Part shown: in pieces, positions 47,804 to 59,500 of the stretch | Layout: every line of letters begins with the position of its first letter | Position numbering within the stretch: position 1 is the stretch's first letter | NCBI RefSeq assembly: GCF_000092065.1 | Contig: NC_009368.1 | Coordinates: 62,001-126,000, forward strand | DNA: 64,000 nucleotides | From: Ostreococcus lucimarinus CCE9901 | Lineage: Eukaryota > Chlorophyta > Mamiellophyceae > Mamiellales > Bathycoccaceae | Direction: 5' to 3' | Program-made: the position numbers and the translations under genes | The notes under the pieces: generated by a model | Database searches by the model: none | Seen by the model: only the letters and a program-made list of their open reading frames with translations | What the model was told of the DNA's origin: nothing

Positions 47804-49612
47804 CTAGATCTCCAAGGCTGCGGTGCCTTCGCGAATTTCCGAATCGAGCTGAGACGCTCGGCGCGCGGCGAGGGCGTTCACGGCTACGAGCCAGCAGATG
47901 GCGATGGCGCTGTGACAGCATACGAGCACGGGGAGGGCGCCGATGATGGAGCCATACGCGAATATTAAGCCTTGCTGCATGAAGGATCCACCGGTTTTAC
48001 CGATTTGAGCGCCGAGGACGTCCACCGCGGCTTTACCTTTGGTTCGACTGTCTTCGTCGAGAGTGATGTACACCATCTCTTCAGCCGGTTTGAAGAGAGA
48101 AAACTTCGCCGCACGCTCGACGATGTAAATCACCGCGCCTCCTAAGACGAGCCAAGGCAAGATGGCGGACGACTGCGCGAGCTGTCCGTGACGAAGGGCG
48201 TAGATGGACGTTCCAAAGAACACCCACCCAAGAGCGATGACGGTTTTCGGCGTCACCGAGAGCGTCCCTTTCCATCCAAGATTCTTAAACAAGAACGGCG
48301 CGGCGACCATGAAGATGCCGGTAACCATTCCGCTGTACGTTTGTACGTCGCCCATGTACGCGGCGTAAGAGGTGGGATCTGGACGGTATATGCGCAACTG
48401 CGTCTTCCAAGCGACTTGGAAGATGATGGAGCTCAAACCTTGCGCGACAGCCATGACGGCCAGACACGCGACTTCGGGGGATTCGAAGACGTACATCAAC
48501 GAAGACAACAAACCGGCTTTCTTCGTCTTCTTGTTCGCCGCCTTGTCTGCGTCAGATTGGGTTTTAGAGTCTCGCTGCTTTTCCATCATCGCCGAGTTTG
48601 GATCTTTTCTCGCTTCGTCGCAAATGTACTTGTGGCACGCCATGATGGAAGCTCCGCAGAACATGACGACGGTCATGAACAACTTTAACTTTGCCGCCCA
48701 CATGTCTTCCGGTGCCACGCCCGCGGGATGCCACTGCGTGGTGACAAACTTCATGAAGAGCCCCGAGCACGCCTGCGCGACGTTGGCGCCGATGCCGAGC
48801 AAAGGATAAATGATACCAGCCTCGCTCACGCGCGTGATTTCGTTCGCCAAACCCCAAAATAGCAGACTTAACACGACATCACCCCAAAGCTCGCCGGCGA
48901 CGTAGAAGAGCGAATACGTCCAGTTCGTGAAGACGGCGATGCCGCCCGCGAGACCTCTCGGGAGCGTCGTCGCCAGCGTCGCCGCCAACTCGTACGGGTG
49001 TAAGACGTCTCGCATCGGATACAAAACCCCCGTGAACAGCGCGAAGAAGCACATGAAGAACGTCACCGCCATGTAAAACAACTTTTCCCGTCCAAACTTC
49101 GAGCTCAACCGCGCAAACAGCGACACGAACAGCAGACTCGTGGGCAAAACCGCGTACACCGTCAGGTACGGAATCTGTTCCGCCCCCCCGAACGCCGTCA
49201 CGACGAGCGTGTCCTTCACGGCGTCCATGATCGAGTTCGCGAACGCCATAAAGTAAAACATCAACGACATCGGCACCAATCGTCCCCAGAGGCCGTCCAT
49301 GGGCTTGAGAATCTTTCGCGCGTGCTTCGCGAAAAAGTTCTCTTCTCGCGCTTCGCCGCCGTCCCCAGCCGCCGCGCTCGCGGCGACGATCGCCCCTCGC
49401 ATCACCACCCCCGCTCGTCGTCCATAACACACCTCATTCGCGCGCGCGCACGTCTCCATCGACCATCTCTCACGATCCCGCGCCGTCGCGCGTTCGACGC
49501 GCCGTTCCGCGCGTCCCGCGCGTCCCGCCCGCCGCGTCTCCCCGCGCCCCACACGCGCGTCCGCGCGCGCGCGCGCGCGCGCCGCGATCACCGGCGCGCT
49601 CACGGCCGTCAT
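47804..49612 (-). CDS. NTT: Plastid-type ATP/ADP translocase (NTT/TLC family)
   Basis: 602 residues, about 11-12 hydrophobic helices. These carriers exchange cytosolic ATP for ADP plus phosphate across the inner plastid envelope. Family signatures: RLVPMSLMFYFMAFANSIMDAVKDTLVVTAFGGAEQIP-like start of the membrane domain, VFTNWTYSLFYVAGELWGDVVLSLLFWGLANE, and PAEEMVYITLDEDSRTKGKAAVDVLGAQIGK. The N-terminal 75 residues are Arg/Ala-rich, fit a transit peptide, and contain alternative starts (for example METCARANEVC). The family is thought to derive from a chlamydia-like donor in the plant lineage. The C-terminal tail SEIREGTAALEI is short. Confidence 0.94.
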   Translation of the reverse strand: MTAVSAPVIAARARARADARVGRGETRRAGRAGRAERRVERATARDRERWSMETCARANEVCYGRRAGVVMRGAIVAASAAAGDGGEAREENFFAKHARKILKPMDGLWGRLVPMSLMFYFMAFANSIMDAVKDTLVVTAFGGAEQIPYLTVYAVLPTSLLFVSLFARLSSKFGREKLFYMAVTFFMCFFALFTGVLYPMRDVLHPYELAATLATTLPRGLAGGIAVFTNWTYSLFYVAGELWGDVVLSLLFWGLANEITRVSEAGIIYPLLGIGANVAQACSGLFMKFVTTQWHPAGVAPEDMWAAKLKLFMTVVMFCGASIMACHKYICDEARKDPNSAMMEKQRDSKTQSDADKAANKKTKKAGLLSSLMYVFESPEVACLAVMAVAQGLSSIIFQVAWKTQLRIYRPDPTSYAAYMGDVQTYSGMVTGIFMVAAPFLFKNLGWKGTLSVTPKTVIALGWVFFGTSIYALRHGQLAQSSAILPWLVLGGAVIYIVERAAKFSLFKPAEEMVYITLDEDSRTKGKAAVDVLGAQIGKTGGSFMQQGLIFAYGSIIGALPVLVCCHSAIAICWLVAVNALAARRASQLDSEIREGTAALEI

Positions 49613-49981
49613 CGCGCGCGCGTTTCGCGCGCACGATCGACGCGCGCGCGTCGGCGTCGACCGAACCGTCGCCGTTTATTTAAACCTCGCTTTAAACGTC
49701 GCGAAATTTAAAATGTCGTCGCGCGTCGCGCGCGTCGAGCGACGCCGGTTCGGCGGCGACGAGGGAACGCGTTCGTGCGCGTCGTCGCGAGCGCTCGCGA
49801 CGCGGCGCGGCGTCGTCGCGACGCTGTGCCGCGGCGGCGCGCGCGCGCGGTCCGTTTGTCACGAGTATAATACAGGATGGGTTTTATTAGTGCCGTAATA
49901 AATCCTCGTATAGGAGTGTGTTTAGTGTGTAGTGTGTGTGACGCCGCCGACGGGACGCGCCGCGCGTCACATCCGCGCGCC
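49613..49981. other. Divergent intergenic region, AT-rich islands
   Basis: 369 bp between NTT and ProRS starts. Three TTTAAA words (49679-49684, 49691-49696, 49707-49712) sit near the NTT side, and an AT-rich stretch of about 75 bp (49865-49940, with TTTTATTAGTGCC and TAATAAATCC) near the ProRS side. These contrast with surrounding GC and may be core promoters. No exon supported. Confidence 0.5.
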
Positions 49982-51685
49982 ATGCTCGCCGCGCGCGTCA
50001 CCGCCGCGCGCGCGACGCTTCGCACGCGATCCGTCACGATGCGCGCGCACGTCCTGTGCGCCTCGCGTCGCGTCTCCGCGCGCGCCGACGTCAAAACGAG
50101 CGCGAACTCGAAGAGCCACAAGGTTCACCTTCGCGCCGGCGCGACGCCGCGCGCGACGACGACGACGCGCACCGCGCGCGCGGCGACGCGGACGCGCGCG
50201 AAAAATAAGTCCACGCAGGCGGAGGCGGAGAAATCGCGCGAGGGCGCGATCACCAAGCGGAGCGAGGATTTTTCAAAGTGGTACCTGGATTGCATCCGCG
50301 AGTGCCAACTCGTCGACTACGGACCGGCGCGAGGGACGATGGTGATCCGGCCGTACGGGTACGCGATATGGGAGGGGATTCAAAAGTATATGGATGCGAA
50401 GTTTAAGGCGACGGGGGTGCAGAACGCGTACTTTCCGCAGTTGATACCGTATTCGTTCATAACGAAGGAGGCGTCGCACGTGGAGGGTTTCGCGCCGGAG
50501 TTGGCGTTGGTGACGCGAGGGGGAGGGAAGGAGTTGGAGGAGCCGCTGGTGGTGCGACCGACGAGTGAGACGATTGTGAATAATATGCTATCGCAGTGGA
50601 TTCAGAGTTATCGGGATTTGCCGATGCTGTTGAATCAGTGGTGCAACGTGCACCGGTGGGAGATGCGCACGCGGCCGTTCATTCGCACGTTGGAGTTTCT
50701 TTGGCAAGAGGGTCACACCGCGCACGCGACGGCGGAGGAAGCGGAGGAGAGAGCTATGCAGATGATTCGTGTTTACGCCGAATTCGCCCAGACGCAGGCG
50801 GCGATGCCGGTGATTCCTGGGAGAAAGTCGCGCGTCGAATCCTTCGCCGGGGCCAACGTGACGTACACCATCGAGGCGATGATGGGAGATAAAAAGGCGC
50901 TTCAAGCGGGAACATCGCACAATTTGGGCGATAACTTCGCCAAGGCGTTCGACACTACGTTTTTAGACGACAAGGGCGAGACGCAGTACGTGCATCAGAG
51001 CTCTTGGGGGGTCTCTACGCGCTTGATTGGCGGTATTCTCATGACGCACGGCGACGATTCCGGGTTAATTTTGCCCCCGCGTTTGGCGCCGATTCAAGTC
51101 GTCGTGGTGCCAATTTGGAAGAAGGACGAAGAGAAGGAAGCGGTCATGGCATCTGTCGATAGCATCATTTCTTCTCTCTCCAACGCGGGCGTTCGAACCC
51201 ATCTTGACGCGGATCAAAGTAAGTCGCCGGGGTGGAAATTCAACCAGTACGAAATGAAGGGCGTGCCGATTCGCATTGAAGTCGGTCCGAAGGATGTCGC
51301 GAAGGGTGCGTGCGTCGTCGCTCGTCGCGATGTTCCGGGCAAGGAGGGTAAGGAGTTCGGCGTGAGTATCGAGCCAGCCGCGCTCGAGACCAAGGTCAAC
51401 GACGTGCTGAATGACATTCAAAACTCGATGTTGCAAAAGGCGACCGAGTTTCGCGACGCCAACATCGTCGACGTTAAAACTATGGACGAATTAAAGGCGA
51501 CGATTGAGGCGGGGAAGTGGGCGCGATGCGGCTGGGAAGGTACCGACGAAGAAGAAAAAGCCATCAAGGAGGAGACCGGGGCAACGATTCGGTGCTTCCC
51601 GTTCGATCAACCCGCGGGCGAGCACACGTGCTTGATGTCGGGTAAGCCGGCGAAGGAGGTGTGTATCTTTGCAAAATCGTACTAA
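49982..51685 (+). CDS. Organellar prolyl-tRNA synthetase
   Basis: 567 residues, start MLAARVTAARATLRTRSVTM, an Arg/Ala/Thr presequence. Class II synthetase: motif 1 region (RECQLVDYGPARGTMVIRPYG, AIWEGIQKYMD), motif 2 with VVRPTSETIVNNMLSQWI and NVHRWEMRTRPFIRTLEFLWQEGHTAH, motif 3 with SWGVSTRLIGGILMTHGDDSGLILPP. The anticodon-binding domain follows (VVPIWKKDEEKE). The C-terminal zinc-like domain ends AGEHTCLMSGKPAKEVCIFAKSY. This is the eukaryote/archaeal-like ProRS class, which in plants serves plastid and mitochondrion. An ATG at 49877 in frame is possible but lies in the AT-rich promoter-like tract. Confidence 0.93.
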   Translation: MLAARVTAARATLRTRSVTMRAHVLCASRRVSARADVKTSANSKSHKVHLRAGATPRATTTTRTARAATRTRAKNKSTQAEAEKSREGAITKRSEDFSKWYLDCIRECQLVDYGPARGTMVIRPYGYAIWEGIQKYMDAKFKATGVQNAYFPQLIPYSFITKEASHVEGFAPELALVTRGGGKELEEPLVVRPTSETIVNNMLSQWIQSYRDLPMLLNQWCNVHRWEMRTRPFIRTLEFLWQEGHTAHATAEEAEERAMQMIRVYAEFAQTQAAMPVIPGRKSRVESFAGANVTYTIEAMMGDKKALQAGTSHNLGDNFAKAFDTTFLDDKGETQYVHQSSWGVSTRLIGGILMTHGDDSGLILPPRLAPIQVVVVPIWKKDEEKEAVMASVDSIISSLSNAGVRTHLDADQSKSPGWKFNQYEMKGVPIRIEVGPKDVAKGACVVARRDVPGKEGKEFGVSIEPAALETKVNDVLNDIQNSMLQKATEFRDANIVDVKTMDELKATIEAGKWARCGWEGTDEEEKAIKEETGATIRCFPFDQPAGEHTCLMSGKPAKEVCIFAKSY

Positions 51686-51753
51686 AAGGAGCGCGCGCAG
51701 TAGAGCTTGTCATATCTATCAAGTGCATGTTTATCACATCTAGTCGTACTAGT

Positions 51754-54700
51754 TTACGCCGCTTGGGCGAGCATTTGCGTGTCCGTCTTCAAGCGAGCCT
51801 CGTGAGACGAAATCGCCGCGCTCAACGCGTCGCAAAGCTGTTGAAGAGAATCGTCGTTCGCACAACGATCGCGCGCGTCGAAGATCAAATCCATCGGGAA
51901 CCAGCACGCAGCGTGCGCGGTGCGGTCGATGGCCGAGCGCTTGGCCCAGAACGAGAGTTCTTTGAGCGCCAACTGAGCGGCGTCCTCGGCGCGGTTGAAC
52001 GCGAGGTAGATGCGCAAGAGCGCCGCGGGATCCGCCCCGCGTCTTGCCATACCACCGCCGCTGAAAAGCGCAGTAGGGTTGACAAAACGTTTGATGAGCC
52101 AGCTCGGGAGCGCTAGCTTGGCGTTGACAGCGAGAATCGACCGAGCGGTGGCTTCAGAGAGGGCAAAGTTGCGTTCCGGCGCGTCGAAGCGCTCGACAAA
52201 GGCGCGCAACTCGTTCCAGTACGTGTCGACGGACGTGACCGGCGCTTCGACCCCGATTAATCCCGCGATCGCTTGCAAGTCGCTTGCTCGAGCGTTCCAA
52301 CGCTTCAACGCAGCGTCTTGTTCGGCTTGCAGGACGGACGCATCGCCAACTTGAGCCATGCTCGCGCGCGCCGCCATGGCACCAGCGATTAAAGCGAGCG
52401 AAGACGTGAGCTTTTCGCCATCCAACCACGCGGTGCAAAGCGTCTTGGCGGCCGCGAAGCAACCGTACGCAATCAAGCTTTGCACTAAGTCTTGAATGAC
52501 TTTTCGAGGTTCACTATCGACGTGAAGCATAGCGGTTTCGCAGCCCACGTGCAAGAGTTCTAGGCGAGCGGCGGAGAGCACGTACTCACGGGTGACGGTG
52601 GCCAGAGGACTCTTCTTCGTATCCAGTCCACTCGAAACAACATTTACTGAAGAAACATCATCGTTTCCTTCCATGTGTTCATCCTCTACGACCGTTTCAA
52701 AGCTCACCGAACAGGGATCCGACACCATGGCCAAGGCGTTGGCGGAGGAGAGCGCCGCCGAGGCATGACGCGCGAGAGCGTCGACCAGCTCGTCGTACGT
52801 TACGTCGGGTTTACGAGCGATCTCGATCGTGTGCTCGCTCAAACGATTGGCGTACTCGTGCATGGATACTGCCGCTTTGGCTGGGTCCCCACGACTCAAG
52901 TAGAATCCGTACAAGATCTCGCTCGGCGACGGCTGCGAGTCCACTGGCGCTGTGGACGCCCTACCCTCGAGCGCGTTTATGATTGTGTCGTAATGCGTTC
53001 GCTCGCTTTCATCCAAGCAAAGCGTGCTCAGCACCGCGCCACCGTTCTTCGCACCCCTTTCACAAACACTGGCGACGAGTCGACGCATCGCCGCCGCCTG
53101 GCGATGCTCGCCCGCAGTGCTCGCAGCGGCGCAATACGCCGCGCGCCAATCCCCGGCGTCCGTGGCGTATTGCAACGCATTGGCCCACAATCGTGCACTT
53201 TGGTTTTCATCATCTCGAACCTCATGCAGCGCTGCGTATGCGGCCGCCTGAGCGCCTGGAGCGCATCCGAGACGCTCGAAGAACAGCATGACAATTTCGT
53301 AGTACTCCAAGCGCGAGACGACGTCGTTTGGAAACGCGGCGTCGTCGGTACCCATCAGAATGCTTTGAATCACTCGCAACAGCTGCACGAGGAGGGAGTC
53401 GACTGGACCAGCGACTTCTGGAACAAACGCAGCCGCTCTACTGAATAATGCGATCGCGCTGTCGATCGAGGCGTTGCGCTCGGCGTTTGCGTCGTCGGTT
53501 TGATTGAGACCGACCAAATCCGCGCACGTCCACAGCGCTTGCAGAAACAGCGGTGCCGGCGCGTCGAACGGCGCCTTGGCGACCGATTCGCTTCCGGGGA
53601 CTTGCTGCCGAGCAAACGCAAGTAGCGTGCCGAGGGCGTCGACTTCGCCAGAGGCGTAGAGTGTGGTACCGATCTCTATCACTCGTCGCGTGTGAGACGA
53701 AGGTTCGTCGTCGCTGGCGTCGAGCGCTGAGGCGAGTAAGGTACCGGCGCTTCGCAAGCGATCGCCCACGGAAGAAGAGCATTCGAGAATATCAGGATGT
53801 TCTAAATTCGCGAGGGTGACCGCCAAGCGAGGCGGATCTTCGCGGTTGATGCTCAAGCTCGATCTGCGCTCCGTCAGGAGCCAAGAGGAGAGAATCGCCG
53901 AGCGATACGCGCTCATCGCAGCGGGCAAAGCATTGGTGATGGAGTCGGCGGCGTCAGCGGCGAAGCCAATCTTTGGACCGAGTCGAATGCATCCCAAAAG
54001 AAGCACTAATCCGCGCGACACCTCCACGCGTGCCCGAGTTTGTTGCTTGGTGGCGTTCAAAACCAACGCGACAAACTGCGATTCGTCCATCTCACTCGCC
54101 TCGTCGTCGACGGCGCCGAGGCTTCGTCCCTCCGATGGCAGAGTCCATTCATCAACGCGCTCACGAAGCGCTTGCGCTGGCTCTGCAAGCGTGCTCAGCG
54201 CATCTTGTAACAGACGGATGACGATTCTTTGCTTGGCGCGCCTCGAAGCCTTTCGGGATTTCGCTTGCGTCTCGGTTTCGTCGCTCTGCACCGCTGGAAA
54301 GACGTCACCGATCAACACTCCAGCGAAAGACTCAAGCCAATCTTTTGTGGTGTGGCTCGACGCTTCGATGTTTTCGTCGTAATTGTCGAACGCCGTCGCC
54401 TTGCTTGAGGTTGACGTGTCCACGCACAATCCACCGGCGATTAAATCCATCGCCGAGCACGCCGAGCTACCGAGAACGCTGTTCAAACGCGCAAACAGAG
54501 CGGTGAGCGCCGACACCACTTGTCGTTTACCACCACTAAAGTTCAACATCGGCGAATCCTCGTTCGTGATTTGTGCGCGAAGCAGAGACTCTTCAACGTC
54601 GTCGCCTGCCCGAATGGCGCCCAGCGCGTCGCCCGCGCGCAGTAGCACGAGGGACGACGACCACGACGCGTCCGTGTCCAAAAGGAAGGCCATCGGCGCG

Positions 54701-56241
54701 TGCGCGCGCGACCACTCACGAGCATACGTAGGCGCTACGCGACACCACGTCTCCACGACGCGCTGGATGCTGGCGTTCGCCCCAGCCGCGGCGACGAGCG
54801 CGTCGCTCGCGGTTTTCGCTTCGTCCAAACCGAGCTCATCGCAGGTATTTTGCAACGCCAGCTCCGAGCTCAAACCTCGTAGAGCGATTTCACTGGCTAA
54901 GCTGTTCGCCACAGAGGCCGCAGTGTACCCATTTAGCTTACCAAACCTTCGGAGGAGTTCAACCGCCGCGCCGTTGCCTCGACCGGCGTGCCCCCACTCG
55001 GCGAGCACGTTGGCTTCGACGTCGCCGCATCGAAGATCTCGCGCGCGATGGAGCGCGTCCAGCGGCCAGGACAGTAGAGTCGAAGTCGAAGTGGACGATG
55101 CGTCGTCGTCGTCGAAATTCTCGAGCGCAGCGACGACGCTATCGGGCGTCAGCGCGAGCGCACGAGCGACGCCCTTGGATCCCTCGATGGACGACCCGAA
55201 AGCCAACGCGCCGTGCTTGACCGTGTAGAACGCCAAGGTGGCGGCATCCGCAGCTGTTTCGATCGTTGTCGTTGCTGCGGCGGCTTCGTCGTCTGCCTCC
55301 ACTGGCGCTAATCTAGAGGACACTACGACGTTCAACGTGAGACCTTTCTCCGACGGCGCGCACGCGAACGACGTCGCCACGCGATCCGGCGCGGGCGTCT
55401 TCGTCCCGGGTGCGGGAGGCAAGTGCGATCCGCACACGCGCGAGACCTTCGCGGTTGCCGGTTTTAGCGAACCATCGGTTGTTCTGGCTTGCGAGGCGTG
55501 AATGGCGTTTGTGACGTCCCAAACCTGCACGAAGCCGTCCGACGAGAGCGTGGCCACCAAGTCCTTCGCCCCGACGCGCACGCACCGAGGGGTCACGTCC
55601 ACCACCGCCTGCCCGCTCGAACCCTTGATTGTGTTCCAAACTCGACTCAGCGTCGACGTCTGAAGCTCACACACCGTGGTTAACCTATCGGTTCGAACGA
55701 TCGCGCATCCGCTCGCGTCGCACAAAATAGCCGCCGCAGCGCCGCACGCCCCGATTCTCTGTACCCCACTCATCGAGCTCGGCGCCCGACCGACGATCGC
55801 TTCGTAGGATCCATCGTCATCGAAATCACCATCCAACCGCACGCGCACGCGCACGACGAACGCCCCATCGGCGGTCGCCAACACGACGTCGACCCGTTCG
55901 CCGTCCGACGCGCACGCGCACGACGGCGCCAACGCGCTCGGCGTCACCACGCGCACCGCCCACCCGCGCGTGCTCTTAATCACGCACACGTCTCCACCGA
56001 ACTCCCCGCCGACGTTCCACGCGATGACGTCTCCGGTCTTCGAGTCGACGACGCCGCCGCCGCGCGCCCCTCGGGCGCCGTCGCTCGGCGTCTCGCCGCC
56101 CTCGCCCCGATGTCGCTTCGACGCCCTCCAATCGTCCGCGGACGCCCGCACGCCCGCGTCGACGTCGACGACGAACGTCCGCGCTCGCGTCGTCGACGTC
56201 GCGCGCGCCGTCGCGCGCGGGGTTTCGCACGCGACGGACAT
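51754..56241 (-). CDS. NUP160: Nucleoporin NUP160 (Nup107-160/Y complex)
   Basis: 1495 residues, single exon. An N-terminal beta-propeller-like half (LVATLSSDGFVQVWDVTNAI) is followed by an alpha-helical solenoid. The most diagnostic part is near residue 1100: DAGDWRAAYCAA, AAMRRLVASVCERG, YDTIINALEGRA, EILYGFYLSRGDPAKAAVSMHEYANRLSE, which follows the order of human NUP160 (DWRCAYAAM, CLRQLVTVLCERG, ELLYAFHIYRHNYRKAGTVMFEYGMRL). The gene encodes the structural scaffold of the nuclear pore. The start MSVACETPRATARATST is the first ATG after a promoter gap. It is convergent with ProRS, the 3' ends being 68 bp apart. Confidence 0.85.
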   Translation of the reverse strand: MSVACETPRATARATSTTRARTFVVDVDAGVRASADDWRASKRHRGEGGETPSDGARGARGGGVVDSKTGDVIAWNVGGEFGGDVCVIKSTRGWAVRVVTPSALAPSCACASDGERVDVVLATADGAFVVRVRVRLDGDFDDDGSYEAIVGRAPSSMSGVQRIGACGAAAAILCDASGCAIVRTDRLTTVCELQTSTLSRVWNTIKGSSGQAVVDVTPRCVRVGAKDLVATLSSDGFVQVWDVTNAIHASQARTTDGSLKPATAKVSRVCGSHLPPAPGTKTPAPDRVATSFACAPSEKGLTLNVVVSSRLAPVEADDEAAAATTTIETAADAATLAFYTVKHGALAFGSSIEGSKGVARALALTPDSVVAALENFDDDDASSTSTSTLLSWPLDALHRARDLRCGDVEANVLAEWGHAGRGNGAAVELLRRFGKLNGYTAASVANSLASEIALRGLSSELALQNTCDELGLDEAKTASDALVAAAGANASIQRVVETWCRVAPTYAREWSRAHAPMAFLLDTDASWSSSLVLLRAGDALGAIRAGDDVEESLLRAQITNEDSPMLNFSGGKRQVVSALTALFARLNSVLGSSACSAMDLIAGGLCVDTSTSSKATAFDNYDENIEASSHTTKDWLESFAGVLIGDVFPAVQSDETETQAKSRKASRRAKQRIVIRLLQDALSTLAEPAQALRERVDEWTLPSEGRSLGAVDDEASEMDESQFVALVLNATKQQTRARVEVSRGLVLLLGCIRLGPKIGFAADAADSITNALPAAMSAYRSAILSSWLLTERRSSLSINREDPPRLAVTLANLEHPDILECSSSVGDRLRSAGTLLASALDASDDEPSSHTRRVIEIGTTLYASGEVDALGTLLAFARQQVPGSESVAKAPFDAPAPLFLQALWTCADLVGLNQTDDANAERNASIDSAIALFSRAAAFVPEVAGPVDSLLVQLLRVIQSILMGTDDAAFPNDVVSRLEYYEIVMLFFERLGCAPGAQAAAYAALHEVRDDENQSARLWANALQYATDAGDWRAAYCAAASTAGEHRQAAAMRRLVASVCERGAKNGGAVLSTLCLDESERTHYDTIINALEGRASTAPVDSQPSPSEILYGFYLSRGDPAKAAVSMHEYANRLSEHTIEIARKPDVTYDELVDALARHASAALSSANALAMVSDPCSVSFETVVEDEHMEGNDDVSSVNVVSSGLDTKKSPLATVTREYVLSAARLELLHVGCETAMLHVDSEPRKVIQDLVQSLIAYGCFAAAKTLCTAWLDGEKLTSSLALIAGAMAARASMAQVGDASVLQAEQDAALKRWNARASDLQAIAGLIGVEAPVTSVDTYWNELRAFVERFDAPERNFALSEATARSILAVNAKLALPSWLIKRFVNPTALFSGGGMARRGADPAALLRIYLAFNRAEDAAQLALKELSFWAKRSAIDRTAHAACWFPMDLIFDARDRCANDDSLQQLCDALSAAISSHEARLKTDTQMLAQAA

Positions 56242-56515
56242 TGATGCGTTCGAATCGTTGAGCGATTTCGAGTCGTTTCGCGGCGGTTTCGTCGGCGCGA
56301 CGGGGTCTTCGGCGCGAGCGACGCGCGCGAGACGGTCGTCCGCGCGCGTTCTTTCGTCGGCGCGGCGCGCGAGCGACGGAAGCGCGGTAGCGCGCGCGAA
56401 AGTGCAGCGATAGGCGATGGGTGTGGCATCTTTTGTCGGCGTCGGCGCGGCGACGCGCGCGAGGACGGCGGTGAATGAATGGTTTGATATTTTATTGCAA
56501 CGCGTAAACGTACGT

Positions 56516-59500
56516 CTAGTTGCCCTTGGCGGCTTCTTTTTCCTTCTTCTTGAGCTCGCGCGCCGCCTTCGCGGCGGCGCCGGCGTCTTCTCCCAAATAC
56601 TGTTGCGCGTACACGTTCGACTGTCAGTCTCGGTTCGCGATCGAGGGTCGCATCGCGCGCGTTCGTGCGGTCGTCGTGTCGCATCGCATCGTCAACTAAC
56701 CTGGTCCAAGTCCCAATCCGAGTCTGTGGTTATGTCCTGGCCAGCGGCTAATTTAGCCGCTCTCGTCTTTTGCATAGCCTTGATCTCCTTGCGAGACAAC
56801 TTCTTCTTCGGTCCCTTGACCTTAACCTTGTTCCCGAGCGCGTCGACGGTGTCCTCTTGGACTTCGAATTCAACCTTGGCACCCTTAGCGGACTTGCCTT
56901 GACCCCACTTGTTACCTTCAATTTCAACAAAACCATTACCCGGAACGTTCCACGTTTCTTCCTTCAACGCATCGGCGAATTCGCAGTTGTGCGTGATGAG
57001 AAGAACGCCACCGTCGTATTCCTTGACGGCGCACGCGAGCGCGCCGAGGGCGTCGCGATCCAAATAGTTGGTCGGTTCGTCCATGACGACGATGTGCGGT
57101 TGCTGCCACATGGCGGAACCGAGCACGAGCTTAACCTTTTGGCCACCGGAAAGACCCTTGATGCGGTTGTGGGTACCGAATTCGGCATCCAAACCAAAGT
57201 CGATCAAGTGCTTCTCGACGTTCGCTTGCGTGAGCGGGCGCGCGTACAAGCCCGCGCGAGCGGCTTCGCGCTCGTCAACGCGGTTGAGGTACTTGGTGAA
57301 ACCATACTTTTCGAGCTTTTCGCGCTCCATCCAAGAGTTGGAGTCCATGGAGAGACCCTTCCATTGGCACTCGTACTCGTACTTGGACTTCTTTTGGCGG
57401 CGACCAAGAATCTTCTCGACGACGAGCTTGAGAATGGAACCATCCTCTTGCGGGACCGGAATCTTTTCCTTCATCATGCGCTCTTCCTCTTCGGTGTATT
57501 GCGCGGTGACCTTGGTCAAGTTTTCCTTGTCTTCGCCCGTGGAGAAACGCCAGCGGATGTATTCGTTCGGCGTTTTGTCCAAGTGCTGCTCGACGTGATG
57601 GAACGCGTGCTGCGCGACGTACGCGTAACGCATGTTCGGGTGACGCCAGACGGTACCCTGGTCCGGTTCGGCTTCACCGGTGAGAAGCTTGATGAAGGTA
57701 GACTTACCAGCACCGTTCGGGCCGAGGCACGCGACACGAGAGCTCAAAGAGAGCTGAATGGTCGCGTCTTGGATGATTTGACGCGTCGTGTTCGGGTACT
57801 TGAACCAGCACTTGGTCGCCTTGACGATGGCCTTGTCCTTGTTCTTCACGCCCTCGAGGAAACCCGGAACCGGGAAGATGAACTTGAGTTCGTCGTTGGA
57901 GAGCTCGGTGTACTTCTTCGCCGCCGGGCACTGCTTGACGAATTCGGTGAGATTACCTCTGTACGTCACCAACTTGCGGTTCTCGTAGTGAATGATGTGA
58001 GTACACACGCGATCCAAGAAACCGGAATCGTGAGACACAATCATGGAGGAAACTTGCGTTTGCGAGTTGAGGTACTCTTCCAACCACGCGACGTTCTTCA
58101 CGTCCAAGTGGTTCGTCGGCTCATCGAGTAACAAAATGTCCGCCTTCATGAGGATGGCGCGCGCGAGCGCGAGCTTCATCTTCCAGCCACCGGAGAGGGC
58201 GACAACCGGGCCGTTGATCATCTCGTCGGTGAATTGGAAAGAGGAGAGCGTGGAAGCGACAGATTCCTTGCTCGTGCCGTGGCCTTGGATGACAGAGTCG
58301 GAGAGAACGAACTCAACGACGTTCATCGTGTGTTGATCACCCTGGATGTCGTGCTCGACGTACACCGTGCGGAGTTCCTCCGGCGGCGGGAAGTTTTCGA
58401 CTTGGCCGTTGTTGATAGCCTTCATCAAAGTGGACTTACCGCAACCGTTCGGGCCGCACAGACCGTAACGCTTACCCTTCTTCATGTGAAGCGTGGCGTT
58501 GTTCAGCAAAATGAGCGCACCGTACGCCAAAGAGAAGTCGCACTTGCAAAGATCTTCGCCTTCTTCGTCCTCGACGACGAAGACCTTCTTGGAGGCTTCG
58601 TACACGGCGTGAGCGCGTTCGACGAGAGACTTGGTCATGGCATCGGCCTCGGAGAAGAAAAGCTTCAAGTAAGAGGTCGCGCAAGACTTGGTCCAGGTGT
58701 CGAGATCGAAGTTCTTCGCCAACAACGCGTTGGCGGACAAGGAGCAAATGTAGTCAAAGTACACCTTGACGCCGTCGCCTTGGACAAACTTCGTGACGTC
58801 TTCCTTGGAAGAACCGGAGGATTCGGCCAAAAGCGCGATGAACTGCTCGCTGACGGTTTCTTCGTTGTAGACACCCTTGCCTTCTTGGCCATCTTCGGCA
58901 CCGGTTTCGTTGCCCGCGGCTTGGAGCAAAGTCTTGTACGCGCGAGTACACACTTGGCGGCACTCCGGGTCGGCGACTTCGTCCATGGCGCGCTTCAAAA
59001 GCGGCAAAAGCTTGGGCAAGAACGGCGCGGCATCCATCGGATCTTCGACAAGTTTGCACATGTTGTCAATGATGACGGCAGACTTACGCTTGATCGGGGT
59101 GGTTTGCTGGAAGAACAAACCGCGCTGGAGAAGCGGACCCAGGAGGGAGAGCGTCGGGGATTCAACTTGTTGAACAAAAGTCGTCGCCGCGAGCTTGTGC
59201 ACGCATTCCGGAACTTCATCGACGTTGTTGATGCATTCAATCAAGGTCGGGATGAAAGGCTCGATGTCCAAGTTACCGACGCACGTCGCAACCTTGGCCA
59301 TGGACGCGGTGGACGCCTCCTTGACTTCCGAGCGCATGTGCACCATGACTTGCGCGAGCTCCGGGATGATTTCCGGCAAGTTCGCCGCGACCGCCTTGCG
59401 GTTGCGATCGACGAAAGCATCGAGCACACGCAAAGCAGCCATGGTGGACTGCCAGAACTGAGACTGAAAACCAACAAAGATCGCTCGCAACGCCGGGCGA

